This document shows positions 1 through 10,135 of a stretch of 43,729 nt of DNA, in pieces (position 1 is the stretch's first letter; each line of letters opens with the position of its first letter). Source of the DNA: Oscillospiraceae bacterium (GTDB lineage Bacteria > Bacillota_A > Clostridia > Oscillospirales > JAAYXM01). The notes under the pieces were generated by a model that had not been told where the DNA came from, ran no database searches, and worked only from the letters and a program-made list of their open reading frames with translations. The DNA lies in the NCBI GenBank assembly GCA_017408185.1, contig JAFQVE010000600.1:1-43729 (forward strand), read 5' to 3'. A program made the position numbers and the translations under genes.

Positions 1-1677
1 AACGGAAGCTGGCTTGAGAGAGGAAACCCTGTTGAAAATAAACGTGTATTTCAAGGAGTCAATTCATCGTATTACCGTGGCTTTAAAACTGAAAGTCTTG
101 ATGACCTTGAATGGGGATTTATAGGCAGTAGTGTAAAATCATCCGATGGTATATCCACATCTGCTGCATCTGGCAATAAGGCCTACAATATGGTTGTCGG
201 AAACTTCAACACTTATGCAACACGTGCGATTGCAAAAAATGCCGGAGAATGGATTGCATTTAAGATAGAAGTTCCCAAAAACGGAACATATACCGTTGAT
301 GTAAAATCCTATCTTTATACATCAGCAACGACCGACCTGGACGTTTTTCTCCTGCCGGGGAATGCCGAAGTTTCCGTTGGCGGATATGAAGGGGAACTTC
401 TCGGAGCTTTTGATGATCAACGCGTATATGGTACATTTTCGGAAGTGACTGCAAGCGATAGTACGAAATTTGCTTGCGAGAGATCCGGAGCAAAATCGTT
501 TGATGAATTTTCCTTTAGTGACATTGATGCAAATGACTACAAAGTAATTGACAGCGCAAATACATATAAGAAACAAGGAACAGGTTCTGCAAAGACTGAA
601 GGTATTCAGAGTATTTCAGATACATCAGAAGAGATTTATATTGCTTCCGGTGCATATGTGCTTCTTTTAAGAGCAAATGTGGGCGGAGAAATAAATGTTG
701 GTTCCTTTAGTCTCACTCCTGTTTCGGCAGACGAGACTCAGGCTCCCGTCGAACTTACCGGCAACATCACCTTTGGTGCAGGTGCTGATTTTCAGTATAA
801 GGTAAATGAGGGAAATTACACAGATATAAACGTAAATAATGTTGCATCAATTCCTGCCGGAAGTAGCGTAACTGTTAAGATTTCTGATACAACCAACTTT
901 GCAGGCTGGGTTCGTGGCACGGCAGATAGTGGAGTTTGGGTATCATCTGATGCAGAATACACCTTCAATATTATGTCTCCTACATACCTCACACCGATTT
1001 ACACAACTCCCGAAGAAGGCTCAACTCACGTTGTTGAATTCTGGGACGAAAACGGCGCATATGTTGAAACGATAACAGCAACTGACGGCAAGGCTACTCT
1101 TCCGACAAGTGGTTATGGACTTGTTGGTGGCGAGTTTAACGGTTGGTGGCTTAATGCAACAACTCAGCTTTTCGAAGGAGATGATGTTGCAGAGGGCATT
1201 ACCCGTGCAGTAGCAAAGTATAATTATGGCACATTCGGAGCAAAGATCGAAAACAAAAATAACTCCGCAACCTATTGGAAACGCGGTGAGAGCATCGTAG
1301 CTTACGGAAGCTCCTATGATTTCTATAAGTGGGACGGCGAGGAAACAATTACCTATGGCACAGAAACAGTCGAGAATAAGCCTGTAGTCGTTCTTGATGC
1401 AACTCCTGTTGATGGTGCATATATGATAGAATACGACAAAGGAAACGCAACAGAAGTTGTTGAAGCGGGAATAATTTTCGGAAGTAAGGCTGATATACAT
1501 ATCGGCTCAACGGACGGTTCAAAAGCAGCTTCACAGAGAAATGAAGACCACGGACAGTTTTGTGCAAAACCCAATGAAAACGGAAATTCCGATTATGTAA
1601 AAGGATATCTCATCTATAAAGGAGCAGACAGTAAACTCTATGTAATTTATACCGCTGCGATAGAAACTTCGGTATAA
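1..1677 (+). CDS. Secreted pair-partner protein of giant lyase 1, 5' end outside the window
   Basis: The reading frame is open from base 1, so the signal peptide and roughly the first 36 residues are missing; 558 residues remain. The first ~245 residues match residues 37-270 of the giant lyase that follows almost position for position (shared NGSWLERGN start, YNM-VGNFN, GEWIAFK and VLLL blocks). Next come two InlB/Flg_new-like repeat regions (FAGWVRG around residue 300, FNGWWLN around 380) and a C-terminal cap containing VVEAGIIFG and GYLIYKG, also seen in the proteins at 19233 and 24744. There is no SLH domain or catalytic signature. It probably acts outside the cell as a glycan-binding or scaffold protein. 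It lies 35 bp upstream of giant lyase 1 with no hairpin between them, so the two are probably co-transcribed. Function is not known. Confidence 0.85.
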   Translation, partial: NGSWLERGNPVENKRVFQGVNSSYYRGFKTESLDDLEWGFIGSSVKSSDGISTSAASGNKAYNMVVGNFNTYATRAIAKNAGEWIAFKIEVPKNGTYTVDVKSYLYTSATTDLDVFLLPGNAEVSVGGYEGELLGAFDDQRVYGTFSEVTASDSTKFACERSGAKSFDEFSFSDIDANDYKVIDSANTYKKQGTGSAKTEGIQSISDTSEEIYIASGAYVLLLRANVGGEINVGSFSLTPVSADETQAPVELTGNITFGAGADFQYKVNEGNYTDINVNNVASIPAGSSVTVKISDTTNFAGWVRGTADSGVWVSSDAEYTFNIMSPTYLTPIYTTPEEGSTHVVEFWDENGAYVETITATDGKATLPTSGYGLVGGEFNGWWLNATTQLFEGDDVAEGITRAVAKYNYGTFGAKIENKNNSATYWKRGESIVAYGSSYDFYKWDGEETITYGTETVENKPVVVLDATPVDGAYMIEYDKGNATEVVEAGIIFGSKADIHIGSTDGSKAASQRNEDHGQFCAKPNENGNSDYVKGYLIYKGADSKLYVIYTAAIETSV

Positions 1678-1712
1678 TGATTTTTGTATTGAAGTGATGT
1701 AAGGAGAATTGT

Positions 1713-4700
1713 ATGAAAAAGATAATATCTCTTATTCTTACCCTTTCAATGATAATCTCAATGCTTCCGGTAATTTCTGCAGAAGACATTGCAGAAATAT
1801 CGTATACATACACTTTTTCAAACGGAAGCTGGCTTGAAAGAGGTAATACGTCAACGCAGGCACGCACTTTGAAAAACAGTGCTTTTGCAACAGAAACCCT
1901 TTCTGATACAGAGTGGGCGTATCTCGGTTCGGGAACTTCAAAATTCATCGGACGTGCAAGTGCAAACTTATATAATATGGCGGTCGGTAATTTCAATTCT
2001 GCGGCTACCCGTGCAATAGCGACAAACGCAGGCGAATGGATTGCTTTCAAGGTTGAAGTGCCCGCAGAGGGAACGTATTCCGTTGATGTAAAGTCATATT
2101 TCTATACAGCTGCGACAACTGATATGGATGTATATCTGCTGCCTGCACAGACACAGGTAACGGCGGGAGAATATACGGGAACGCTTGAAGGTGCATTTGC
2201 CGACAGCCGTGTTTACGGTCAGTATGTCGGAAATGCGGACGATACAGCCTGCACAAGAGAAAATACAAAGAAATTCAGCGACTTTTCATTTGCAGGTATA
2301 AATGCAGATGACTATAAAGCTATTGACGGTGCAAGTACATATAAAAATCAGGGAACAAGCGCTGCCAAGACAGAAGGTGCACAAAGTCTTGCGGGTTCAG
2401 CTTCAAAAGAGCTGAATCTTCAGGCAGGTACTTATGTTCTTTTGCTTTGTGCAAATGAATCGGGCGAAATGAATATATCTTCGCTCACTCTTATGGGTCT
2501 GGGAGAAAAGCAGGAACTTACGGATATTGAAGCATCTTTTGGTGAAGAAATCTATGTGGGGAAAAAGCTTTCTCCAACGGTCAGATGGTTTAGCGAAGAA
2601 AAAGAAATAGACGGTGCTCTCGGCACCGTTACGCTTGAAATACCTGAGGACGGAAATGCTGATGGTGCGTTGCTTTTGGGAACTGATGGGAATATTTATG
2701 CAATAGCCGAAGGCAGAGCAACGATAAAGGTTACCGGAACTCTTGATGGTGTTTCTGCATCAAAAGAAGTAACTGTTGATATCATAAACGAAACACGCTG
2801 GGCAGGTGCGAACCAGTCATATATGTTTTCCACAAAAGGACATGCCGATATGTCCGGAAATCAGGGAATAACCGTTGAGGATACAACTTCCGGCAGACAA
2901 ATTACCGAGGAAGAATTTAACACATATGCATACCGCGATTACGGAGAAATCAGACCGTGGGGTATGGTCTCGGCACACGCTACATACAGAGGCGGAAAAA
3001 AGTATTTTACGCAGTACAGCACGAGTATGGATTTTTGCGGAAACAACGGAGATTGGATTGCGTTTAAAGTAAAAGTTCCGGCAGCGGGAAAATATAATAT
3101 TGATGTGGCAGGTCAGGCACAGACTACAGCAGGTCTTGCGGCAATTTATATGCTTCCGTATGAAAGCACAATGACTTTTTCATCTGTTCTTTCAGAGATA
3201 AATTCATATATGACAGCTGAAAACCTGGTTGCTGAGGCTGATTTTAACAGTTCAACAAAAGAAATAGTCAGACTTAGCGGAGTCGGAGAATTTATTGCAG
3301 ATGAAGCTCTCGACTATTCAAAAGGTTATGCAGAATATCTTATGATAGTCAAGACCTGTTACAGTAAGAAAGCATCCGGACAGTACCGTGTGATACTTCA
3401 GGGAATACATTTAATCGGAAACCCTGCACTCTCTTCAGCGGAGGTTACGTTTTCTGAGAAAAGCCTTGGTGTGGGAGAGAGCACAAGCGTTTCATCGATA
3501 ACGGGAAAAGATGCAGCAGGTGCAGCTGCAGATGCTTCAAAGGCATATGTTCACCATGTACTTTCGGAGAATGATGTTGAAATTCTTTCTCAGTCAGCTG
3601 ATGGGAAAACATTTACTGCGTTGAAAAACGGAAACGCAACGGTCAAAAGCTATGTAATTCTTGGCGGAAGCGTTTGCACAGATGAAAATATAATCACCGT
3701 TGATGAAAATGCAACTGTTACCGCTGCATACATTTATGCAAACAATCCGTATGAAATCGGAGAAGACCTCTCTTTCGATACAAGACTTGAGCAAAAAGAC
3801 CGAAAAGTTATATCGGGCGGAACGATTGAAAGTTTTGAAATCGTAAGCAATGACAGTGGAGCAATTTCACTTTCCGAAGATGCAAAAACCATAACGGCGA
3901 AGGCTGTGGGTATTGCCGAAGTCAGGGCAATAATAAATGCACGCGGAAAGAGCTTTGAAAGCGATATAGTCAAAGTCACGGTTGTTGAACCTGAAATTTC
4001 AGGAAATCCCGTGGAAAGGGCAGAAATCGTTGTTGAAAACACAACTGTTGAACTTGGAGGAACTCCTCTGACAGCGTTAATAAAGCTTTTTGATGCCGAT
4101 GGTACAGAAATTGCATATGAATCTGACGATATTCAGAAAATATCCTGGAAGTCAGACAATGAAGCTGTTGCAACTGTTTCTGAAACAGGTGAAATTATCG
4201 GTAAGAGCGATGGAAAAGCAAAGATAACTGCAGTCATAACATATGGAGGGAAAACTGTAAGTGCTTCTGCGGAAGTTGTTGTTGAGGATAATTCGGGCGT
4301 TGACTTGAGTTTTGGAGTTAATGTATCTGCGCCGGAATCAATATATGTTTACGGAAGCGGAGAGCTTAAATTATCCGTAACTATGAACAGCGGAAATGTT
4401 ATTACGATTCCGAATGAATATATTACCTGGAATTTCAGCGATGAATCCATGAGCGATGTTATCGAAATAACAGATGGTTGTATTTACGGTAAAAATCTTG
4501 GCAAAGCCGTGATTCTTGCGACAATCAATCCCGAATACAAAAATATCGGAGAAATTGAAGTTTCGCCTGTTGAGATTGATGTGATATGGGATGCAACAAT
4601 CAATCCGCAAATCTACACAATGGAAAGCAGAAACAATGCCAAAGTAAACGTAACCAAGTATTCCTGGGCAAAGAAACTGCGAGACACAGCTATAGCAAAT

Positions 4701-7700
4701 GCCGATTCTTATGTGGAAAATCTTGATAAAATTTATAATATGGCGGCTCCGGAAGGTCTTCCGCGCTTCTATTACAATGGACAGAGATATGACCCTCACA
4801 ATAACGCCTGCCGTTATTGCGGAGAAGACCTCACGTTGGAATATAGTAAGTATGGTTTCAAATCAAACGCACTTGCTCGTGAATGGAAGGTTCAATGCCC
4901 GGAATGCAGGAGAGTTTTCCCATCAAATAAGTTTGATGAATTCTGGAAACTTGGTCTTACGGAAAGTAAAAAACTTTGGAGCTATGAGCAGGCTTTGCAA
5001 AAGCACCATGAGTTATTTGTCTGCGAAAGTGTAAAAGCGGGCAATGCCTGCACCTGTATCCGTCCCATAGATTCGGCTCCCGAGCCCGGAAGTACCGAAT
5101 GGTATGCAAATGACCCGAGAAACGAAGAGTGGTATGCATTTTACGGATATGGAGTGCCGGGAGGATATCTCAATAATGACTTGTATAAAGAAATTGATGA
5201 GAAACTCGGTGTAAGCGGTTGGGCAGTTGATGACGGATTTGGTTATCGCCAGCCTTATGTTTCAAAGGAGATGGCTGACGAAAAGGGTGTTCCCGGATAT
5301 TCTTCGCAGTATTACAACAAGAATGGATATGCATGGTACAGGGTTGGAACGAGAGAAGGACCTGTTGTTTATACATATGCAGCTAACTTTGCGTATGAAG
5401 GTATCTGGCAAGCTAAAGGTACAAACAGCGCGGTTATGAAAAGCGCACTTAAAAGTCTCCGTGAGGCGTTCCTCTATACGGGAGATGCGAAATACGGAAG
5501 AGCAGGCGTTATCCTTCTTGATAAATGGGCGGACTTATACCCATATTTTGATTGGGGCAAATGGCGTAGCTTCAGAAGCGACTCATACCTCGGAACAACC
5601 TGCGATGCGGTTGATTCGACGTACCTTGCAATTGAACTTGCTGAAAGCTATGATGCTTTTCTTCCCATTTATAACGATCCATACGTAGTTGATTATCTTT
5701 CGAAATCTGCACCTCAGTATGAAATGAATGATGACGGCTCATGGAAGCGGGATAAAAATGGTGAATTTGTTCCTGTAAATCTCAAAGACAGCTCCGGAGC
5801 ACTTCGGAAGAATGTTGAAGACAATATTTTGCTCAAGATATTTGAAGATGCAAGAACCGGTAAGGTGTGGGGCAACTTTGGTCTTCATCAGTCGTCTGTT
5901 GTAACGGCGGCTATCGTTCTCAACCGCGAACCGCAAACGGGAGAAATGATTGACTGGACGATGAGATACGGAACGGGGAAAGGATACAACAGCGTAAGTG
6001 TTGATAAGCCGATGCCCGAACCTATTGAGGGTGCATATACTCTTGATCATATGATATCTGCTGTAGACCGTGACGGTAACGGAAATGAAAACTCAACGCA
6101 GTACAATAAATTCTGGATAACATATCTTCTTGATGTTGCGGAAAAACTTGAGAAGTGGACACAGAATCCTGAAAATTCCGAATATAAAAAGTATAATCTT
6201 TTCGACAACCCGAAGTTTGTCAAGATGTTTACCGCAATCCCGAAACTTACTCTCGGTGGTTATTATTCGCCACAGATGGGTGACTCTGACGGAACGGCAA
6301 CTGCTACCATGAACGTTGTTCTTGATGACTGTGTTACAGGATTTAAGTACACCGGGAATCATTTGCTTGCGCGTGTTATTTATGAGCAGAACAATGGTGT
6401 TGAAGGTTTACATACTTCTGTTTACGATGCAGAACCGGAGAAAATTCAGCAGGATATACAGAAAATAGTTGATGAAGAAGGAAGCTTCTCGCTTGAAAGT
6501 GAGCTTCTTTCAGGTTTTGGATTTGCGGCACTCCGTGCAGGTTCAATGAATGAATCGGTAAATGCCACAACGGAAACAAACACCCAGCGTGATTTCGCAT
6601 TGTATTTCGGAATGACAAACGGTCACGGTCACCGTGATACCATGAATCTGTATATGTCTGCATTCGGACTTAATATTGCTCCGGATCTCGGATATCCGAA
6701 GGCTACGGGAACAGACCCGAACCGCTTGCAATGGGTGCAGACAACGATTTCTCACAACACGGTTGTTGTTGATGAAAAGGAACAGCCGAGCGTTGGCTTT
6801 ACCGGTAAGGCACAGCACTTTGATGATGCCGGAAGAGTTAAGGTTATGGACGTTACATCGGATATTTATTCTCAATGTGATGAATACCGTCGTTCGGTAG
6901 TTATGGTTGAGGTTGATGATGAGATATCCTACGGTGTTGATTTCTTCCATATCAAGGGCGGAAACGATCATTTATACAGTTTCCACAGCCAGTCGGATGA
7001 AATAACGGCTATTTCCGGACTTTCGGATTTGTACGAACAGCCGACATATGAGAATGAACTGGGTGAGCTTGTCGGTACGTATGCCGGTGCGAATGTTGTT
7101 TATGGAAGCGATCCAAACCATCAATCGTCATATTCATACGAAACAAAATATCCCCGTGGCTATACATGGCTTAAGAATGTAAGAACGTACAATTCAATAG
7201 AAAATGATTTTGCGGTCGAATACAAAGTAAAAGACTGGAACAAGGTGCTTCCGAATAAGCGCGATATACGTCTTCGCCTTACGATGGTAAATGATTCTCC
7301 GTTTAGTGAAGTTACATTTGTAACCGGTGAAGCACCGGCAACAGGCAAGAACACAAACATCGGAGAGCTTGAATACCTGCTTGTAAGAAATAAAGGTGCA
7401 AATCTTGACACTACATTCACCACGGTTTATGAGCCGTATATAGCAGACAACAAGTATATAGAAAGCATCGAAAAGGTTTCAATGACACGCAAAGAAGGTC
7501 AGAAACCGGGGATTAACGATTCATACAGTGCAGTTCGTGTAACTCTCAAAAACGGAAGAATTGATTATATTATCTATTCAAATAATAATCAAGTTGATTA
7601 TGTTGTTGATAACAAGTTTAACTTCCGTGGCTTTATGGGTGTTGTTTCCCTTGAAACCGTGGACGAAGGTGAAGAAATAGTTTACAGCTATCTCAATGAC

Positions 7701-8972
7701 GGCAAGGTGCTTTGCTTTGTTGATGATAACGAAGCAGAAGAAACGACTCCGGCATATACGGGAACCGTGAAATCCTTCACAGAAGAGCTTTCGCTTGAAA
7801 ACAACATTGTTTACACACCTGCTGTCGGTGAAACTGTCGATTTGGATGCTATTAAAGGTCAATATGTTTATATAGAGAATGATGGAGTACAAAGCGGTGC
7901 TTACAGAATTGAAAATGCTTCGATAACTTCGGATGGTGATGTCGCTCTTGATGTCGGAGAAGTGTCTGTTGTAAGAAGTTATGTTGATGCCACAGATACT
8001 ACTCTTGGTTACGTTTATAACATAAAAGAGGGACAGTCGCTCCGCATTCCGATCTCAAACATATACGATGCATCTCCTAAAGTCGAGGCTGTTTCTGATT
8101 TCTCTGCAACAGCCGGAAGCATAATAACAATAAACATCAATGCTGTAAGTAATATCGGAAAGAATATCACTCTTATAGGCACGAGCGCTCCGAGAGGTAT
8201 GTCAATTGATCAGGAAACCAAGACCATAACTTGGAAACCAACTTCGTCTCAGATCGGAGAGAATTACATAGCAATAACTGCAAGTGACGGAGTACTTGAA
8301 ACGACGATTCACTTTACGGTGACTGTCTATGGTTCAACAACAAGCGGTTCGTCCGGAGGCGGTGGAGTAGGAACAACAACACCCACAGTTCCTGATACGC
8401 CTGCAATACCTGATGTTCCTGATGTGTCAGCGCGCTTTACTGATCTCGGAGCGCATGCGTGGGCAGCCGATGCAATAAATGCCCTCGCAGACAAAGGAAT
8501 CATAAAGGGAACAAGTGAGAATACTTTCTCTCCTGCGGCTAACATAACAAGAGCAGACTTTGCAATTCTTCTTGTCCGCGCTTTTGAGCTTTCAAGCGAT
8601 AACACAGAGAATTTTGCAGATGTTGATGCTTCCGATTACTTTGCAAAAGAACTTGCAATCGCCCGAAATACAGGCATTGTAAACGGAATAGGCGATAACA
8701 AATATGCGCCGAAAAACACAATCACCCGTCAGGATATGATGGTAATTGTATACCGTGCAATGCAGAAGCTTGGTATGGAACTTGAAAACGGAGATGTTGA
8801 ATACACGGATTTCTCTGATGTCTCCGATTATGCAAAAGAAGCGGTATCGGCACTCATAACAGCCGGTCTTGTAAACGGAAAGAACGGAAAAATCGCTTCA
8901 ACCGACTACACAACAAGAGCCGAGGTTGCAGTTCTTATCAAAAGAATTATAGATTACACATCAAAGGAATAG
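1713..8972 (+). CDS. Giant SLH-anchored heparinase II/III-type polysaccharide lyase 1 (2419 aa)
   Basis: Signal peptide at residues 1-24; AAGGAG precedes the ATG. Domains in order: two copies of the W-I-A-F-K module (~28-265, Trp109; ~362-570, Trp448); bacterial Ig-like (BIG_2) domains at ~268-356 and ~764-865; a zinc-ribbon-like CxxC...CxxC (Cys1033/1036 and 1062/1065); an alpha toroid with GNFG (Asn1388) and RDGxGxE...YN (Tyr1464); a heparinase II/III beta domain with GHGHRD (His1638) and SHNTV (His1681); a He_PIG-like Ig domain (~2121-2208); a Gly/Pro/Thr linker; three SLH repeats (2241-2419). Asn, Tyr and His fit the catalytic set known in PL12/15/17/21-type lyases, which cleave uronate-containing polymers by beta-elimination. 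SLH domains usually hold such enzymes on the cell wall polymer. The substrate cannot be read from the sequence. Confidence 0.9.
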   Translation: MKKIISLILTLSMIISMLPVISAEDIAEISYTYTFSNGSWLERGNTSTQARTLKNSAFATETLSDTEWAYLGSGTSKFIGRASANLYNMAVGNFNSAATRAIATNAGEWIAFKVEVPAEGTYSVDVKSYFYTAATTDMDVYLLPAQTQVTAGEYTGTLEGAFADSRVYGQYVGNADDTACTRENTKKFSDFSFAGINADDYKAIDGASTYKNQGTSAAKTEGAQSLAGSASKELNLQAGTYVLLLCANESGEMNISSLTLMGLGEKQELTDIEASFGEEIYVGKKLSPTVRWFSEEKEIDGALGTVTLEIPEDGNADGALLLGTDGNIYAIAEGRATIKVTGTLDGVSASKEVTVDIINETRWAGANQSYMFSTKGHADMSGNQGITVEDTTSGRQITEEEFNTYAYRDYGEIRPWGMVSAHATYRGGKKYFTQYSTSMDFCGNNGDWIAFKVKVPAAGKYNIDVAGQAQTTAGLAAIYMLPYESTMTFSSVLSEINSYMTAENLVAEADFNSSTKEIVRLSGVGEFIADEALDYSKGYAEYLMIVKTCYSKKASGQYRVILQGIHLIGNPALSSAEVTFSEKSLGVGESTSVSSITGKDAAGAAADASKAYVHHVLSENDVEILSQSADGKTFTALKNGNATVKSYVILGGSVCTDENIITVDENATVTAAYIYANNPYEIGEDLSFDTRLEQKDRKVISGGTIESFEIVSNDSGAISLSEDAKTITAKAVGIAEVRAIINARGKSFESDIVKVTVVEPEISGNPVERAEIVVENTTVELGGTPLTALIKLFDADGTEIAYESDDIQKISWKSDNEAVATVSETGEIIGKSDGKAKITAVITYGGKTVSASAEVVVEDNSGVDLSFGVNVSAPESIYVYGSGELKLSVTMNSGNVITIPNEYITWNFSDESMSDVIEITDGCIYGKNLGKAVILATINPEYKNIGEIEVSPVEIDVIWDATINPQIYTMESRNNAKVNVTKYSWAKKLRDTAIANADSYVENLDKIYNMAAPEGLPRFYYNGQRYDPHNNACRYCGEDLTLEYSKYGFKSNALAREWKVQCPECRRVFPSNKFDEFWKLGLTESKKLWSYEQALQKHHELFVCESVKAGNACTCIRPIDSAPEPGSTEWYANDPRNEEWYAFYGYGVPGGYLNNDLYKEIDEKLGVSGWAVDDGFGYRQPYVSKEMADEKGVPGYSSQYYNKNGYAWYRVGTREGPVVYTYAANFAYEGIWQAKGTNSAVMKSALKSLREAFLYTGDAKYGRAGVILLDKWADLYPYFDWGKWRSFRSDSYLGTTCDAVDSTYLAIELAESYDAFLPIYNDPYVVDYLSKSAPQYEMNDDGSWKRDKNGEFVPVNLKDSSGALRKNVEDNILLKIFEDARTGKVWGNFGLHQSSVVTAAIVLNREPQTGEMIDWTMRYGTGKGYNSVSVDKPMPEPIEGAYTLDHMISAVDRDGNGNENSTQYNKFWITYLLDVAEKLEKWTQNPENSEYKKYNLFDNPKFVKMFTAIPKLTLGGYYSPQMGDSDGTATATMNVVLDDCVTGFKYTGNHLLARVIYEQNNGVEGLHTSVYDAEPEKIQQDIQKIVDEEGSFSLESELLSGFGFAALRAGSMNESVNATTETNTQRDFALYFGMTNGHGHRDTMNLYMSAFGLNIAPDLGYPKATGTDPNRLQWVQTTISHNTVVVDEKEQPSVGFTGKAQHFDDAGRVKVMDVTSDIYSQCDEYRRSVVMVEVDDEISYGVDFFHIKGGNDHLYSFHSQSDEITAISGLSDLYEQPTYENELGELVGTYAGANVVYGSDPNHQSSYSYETKYPRGYTWLKNVRTYNSIENDFAVEYKVKDWNKVLPNKRDIRLRLTMVNDSPFSEVTFVTGEAPATGKNTNIGELEYLLVRNKGANLDTTFTTVYEPYIADNKYIESIEKVSMTRKEGQKPGINDSYSAVRVTLKNGRIDYIIYSNNNQVDYVVDNKFNFRGFMGVVSLETVDEGEEIVYSYLNDGKVLCFVDDNEAEETTPAYTGTVKSFTEELSLENNIVYTPAVGETVDLDAIKGQYVYIENDGVQSGAYRIENASITSDGDVALDVGEVSVVRSYVDATDTTLGYVYNIKEGQSLRIPISNIYDASPKVEAVSDFSATAGSIITININAVSNIGKNITLIGTSAPRGMSIDQETKTITWKPTSSQIGENYIAITASDGVLETTIHFTVTVYGSTTSGSSGGGGVGTTTPTVPDTPAIPDVPDVSARFTDLGAHAWAADAINALADKGIIKGTSENTFSPAANITRADFAILLVRAFELSSDNTENFADVDASDYFAKELAIARNTGIVNGIGDNKYAPKNTITRQDMMVIVYRAMQKLGMELENGDVEYTDFSDVSDYAKEAVSALITAGLVNGKNGKIASTDYTTRAEVAVLIKRIIDYTSKE

Positions 8973-9028
8973 AGAGAAAGCAGAGAGAATTTCAATATTA
9001 ACTTTGCGTAAAGTAGTAGTGATGGAAG

Positions 9029-9056
9029 CCCCTCAAACAGAAGTTTGTTTGAGGGG
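9029..9056 (+). other. Hairpin after giant lyase 1
   Basis: An 11-bp perfect inverted repeat (CCCCTCAAACA and its complement) with a 6-nt loop. It is followed by AAATCGATT rather than a T-run, so it is more likely an mRNA 3'-end stabiliser or partial attenuator than a full intrinsic terminator. It separates the lyase from the TIM-barrel gene. Confidence 0.7.
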
Positions 9057-9095
9057 AAATCGATTATAAAAGTATTTTAAAAGGACGTGTTTTGG

Positions 9096-9962
9096 GTGAA
9101 GTTGTCATCAGGGATTTATGGTCTTATAAGAAGATTTTCGGATAAGGAAGCAATAAAAATTCTTGCTGATGCAGGATTTGACGGGTTTGATCTGACAATT
9201 AGTTATGGCTCAGAGGCAGAGAAAAGTCTTGAAAATGATTATATGAAATATGCAGAAGAGATTAAGCAATATGCAAATAGCCTTGGAATAGAATGTGTCC
9301 AGGCACATGCTCCTCAACCGAGCAGAGAAGATGGCGAATACTATGATAAAATTGTGCGTGCAATAGAATTGGCAGCATATGTGGGGGCAAAAATTATCGT
9401 TGTTCATCCGATTAAGGATGAAGGAGATGGATTTCAGTGGCAAAAACAATCTTTGTTTGAAAAAAATATGAGATTTTATAAATCCTTGATTCCTTATGCA
9501 GAAAAATATAATATAAAAATAGCAATAGAAAACATCTATAGTTTTGATAAGCGTAGAAATGTTGTTGTGAGCAGCGTGTGCTCACATGGTGATGAATTTT
9601 CCGAATATATAGATGTGCTTAACAGCGAATACATAGTTGCTTGTGTGGATACGGGACATGCGGCTCTTGTCAGCGATTCCGCACAGAATCTGTTAAGAAT
9701 TCTCGGGAAACGTGTTCAGGCTCTTCATGTCCATGATGTTGACTGTGTCGGAGATAATCATACTTTACCGTATACACGATTGCTTGATTGGGATGACATT
9801 TGCAAAACACTTGCCGAAGTTGGATATGAGGGGTGTTTCAACTATGAAGCAGGCAATTTCTACAGTCGCTATATGGAGGATGATTTTATTCCCGTTGCGG
9901 CAAAATTTGCAGAGCAGGTAGGCAGAAGTCTTATAAGGAAAATTGAAAGGTTCAGGCATTGA
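9096..9962 (+). CDS. Sugar phosphate isomerase/epimerase-like TIM barrel (xylose isomerase-like, AP_endonuc_2 fold)
   Basis: This 288-residue protein has no signal peptide, so it is cytoplasmic. It shows the usual metal-site series of the family: AIENIYSFD (Glu), CVDTGHA (Asp, His), LHVHDVD (His, Asp) and FNYEAG (Glu near the C-terminus). Family members isomerise or epimerise keto-sugars, or act as inosose isomerases or dehydratases; the substrate here is not evident. I chose GTG at 9096 because AAAAGGA lies about 10 nt upstream; GTG at 9087 is only 1 nt from that site. It lies after giant lyase 1, separated by a hairpin, and is probably in the same transcription unit. Its 3' end overlaps a fragment of an SLH-coding sequence in another frame. 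Confidence 0.82.
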   Translation: MKLSSGIYGLIRRFSDKEAIKILADAGFDGFDLTISYGSEAEKSLENDYMKYAEEIKQYANSLGIECVQAHAPQPSREDGEYYDKIVRAIELAAYVGAKIIVVHPIKDEGDGFQWQKQSLFEKNMRFYKSLIPYAEKYNIKIAIENIYSFDKRRNVVVSSVCSHGDEFSEYIDVLNSEYIVACVDTGHAALVSDSAQNLLRILGKRVQALHVHDVDCVGDNHTLPYTRLLDWDDICKTLAEVGYEGCFNYEAGNFYSRYMEDDFIPVAAKFAEQVGRSLIRKIERFRH

Positions 9963-10026
9963 CAAACCGGATGAAAACATCACCCGTGATCAGGTTGTCG
10001 CAATTTTGTTTAGATACGCACAATAA
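9949..10026 (+). pseudogene. Remnant of the 3' end of an SLH-domain gene
   Basis: In frame 1, overlapping the last codons of the TIM-barrel gene, the sequence reads GSGIDKPDENITRDQVVAIL, then FRYAQ and TAA at 10024-10026. This is the second half of an SLH repeat (Pxx-ITRxQ-xxx-hydrophobic-RYA). A stop lies at 9934 in this frame and there is no start. The motif resembles SLH domains generally but differs from the ITRQDMMVI versions in this window, so it looks like a leftover of a different SLH gene and not a copied end. Confidence 0.65.
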
Positions 10027-10035
10027 AAGAAGCGC

Positions 10036-10080
10036 AAATGCACCGTCTTGACGATAATTTCAGTCAAGAACGGTGCATTT
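10036..10080. terminator. Bidirectional intrinsic terminator between convergent genes
   Basis: A long stem pairs AAATGCACCGT (10036-10046) with ACGGTGCATTT (10070-10080), and extends inward by C47-G68 and TTGAC/GTCAA with a single bulged A. It is flanked by an A-rich stretch on the left and TTTT on the right, so it can work in both directions. It separates module 1 from the convergent AraC gene. Confidence 0.85.
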
Positions 10081-10135
10081 TCTACTTGTAAATTTTGAGT
10101 TTTTCGCTATGTTGCAACGGAAAAACATCAACCGT

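Noticed and set aside
4600..7700. Naming the giants as heparinase, hyaluronidase or alginate lyase
   Set aside because: The fold and catalytic-type residues are shared by several lyase families with different substrates; nothing in the sequence decides among them.
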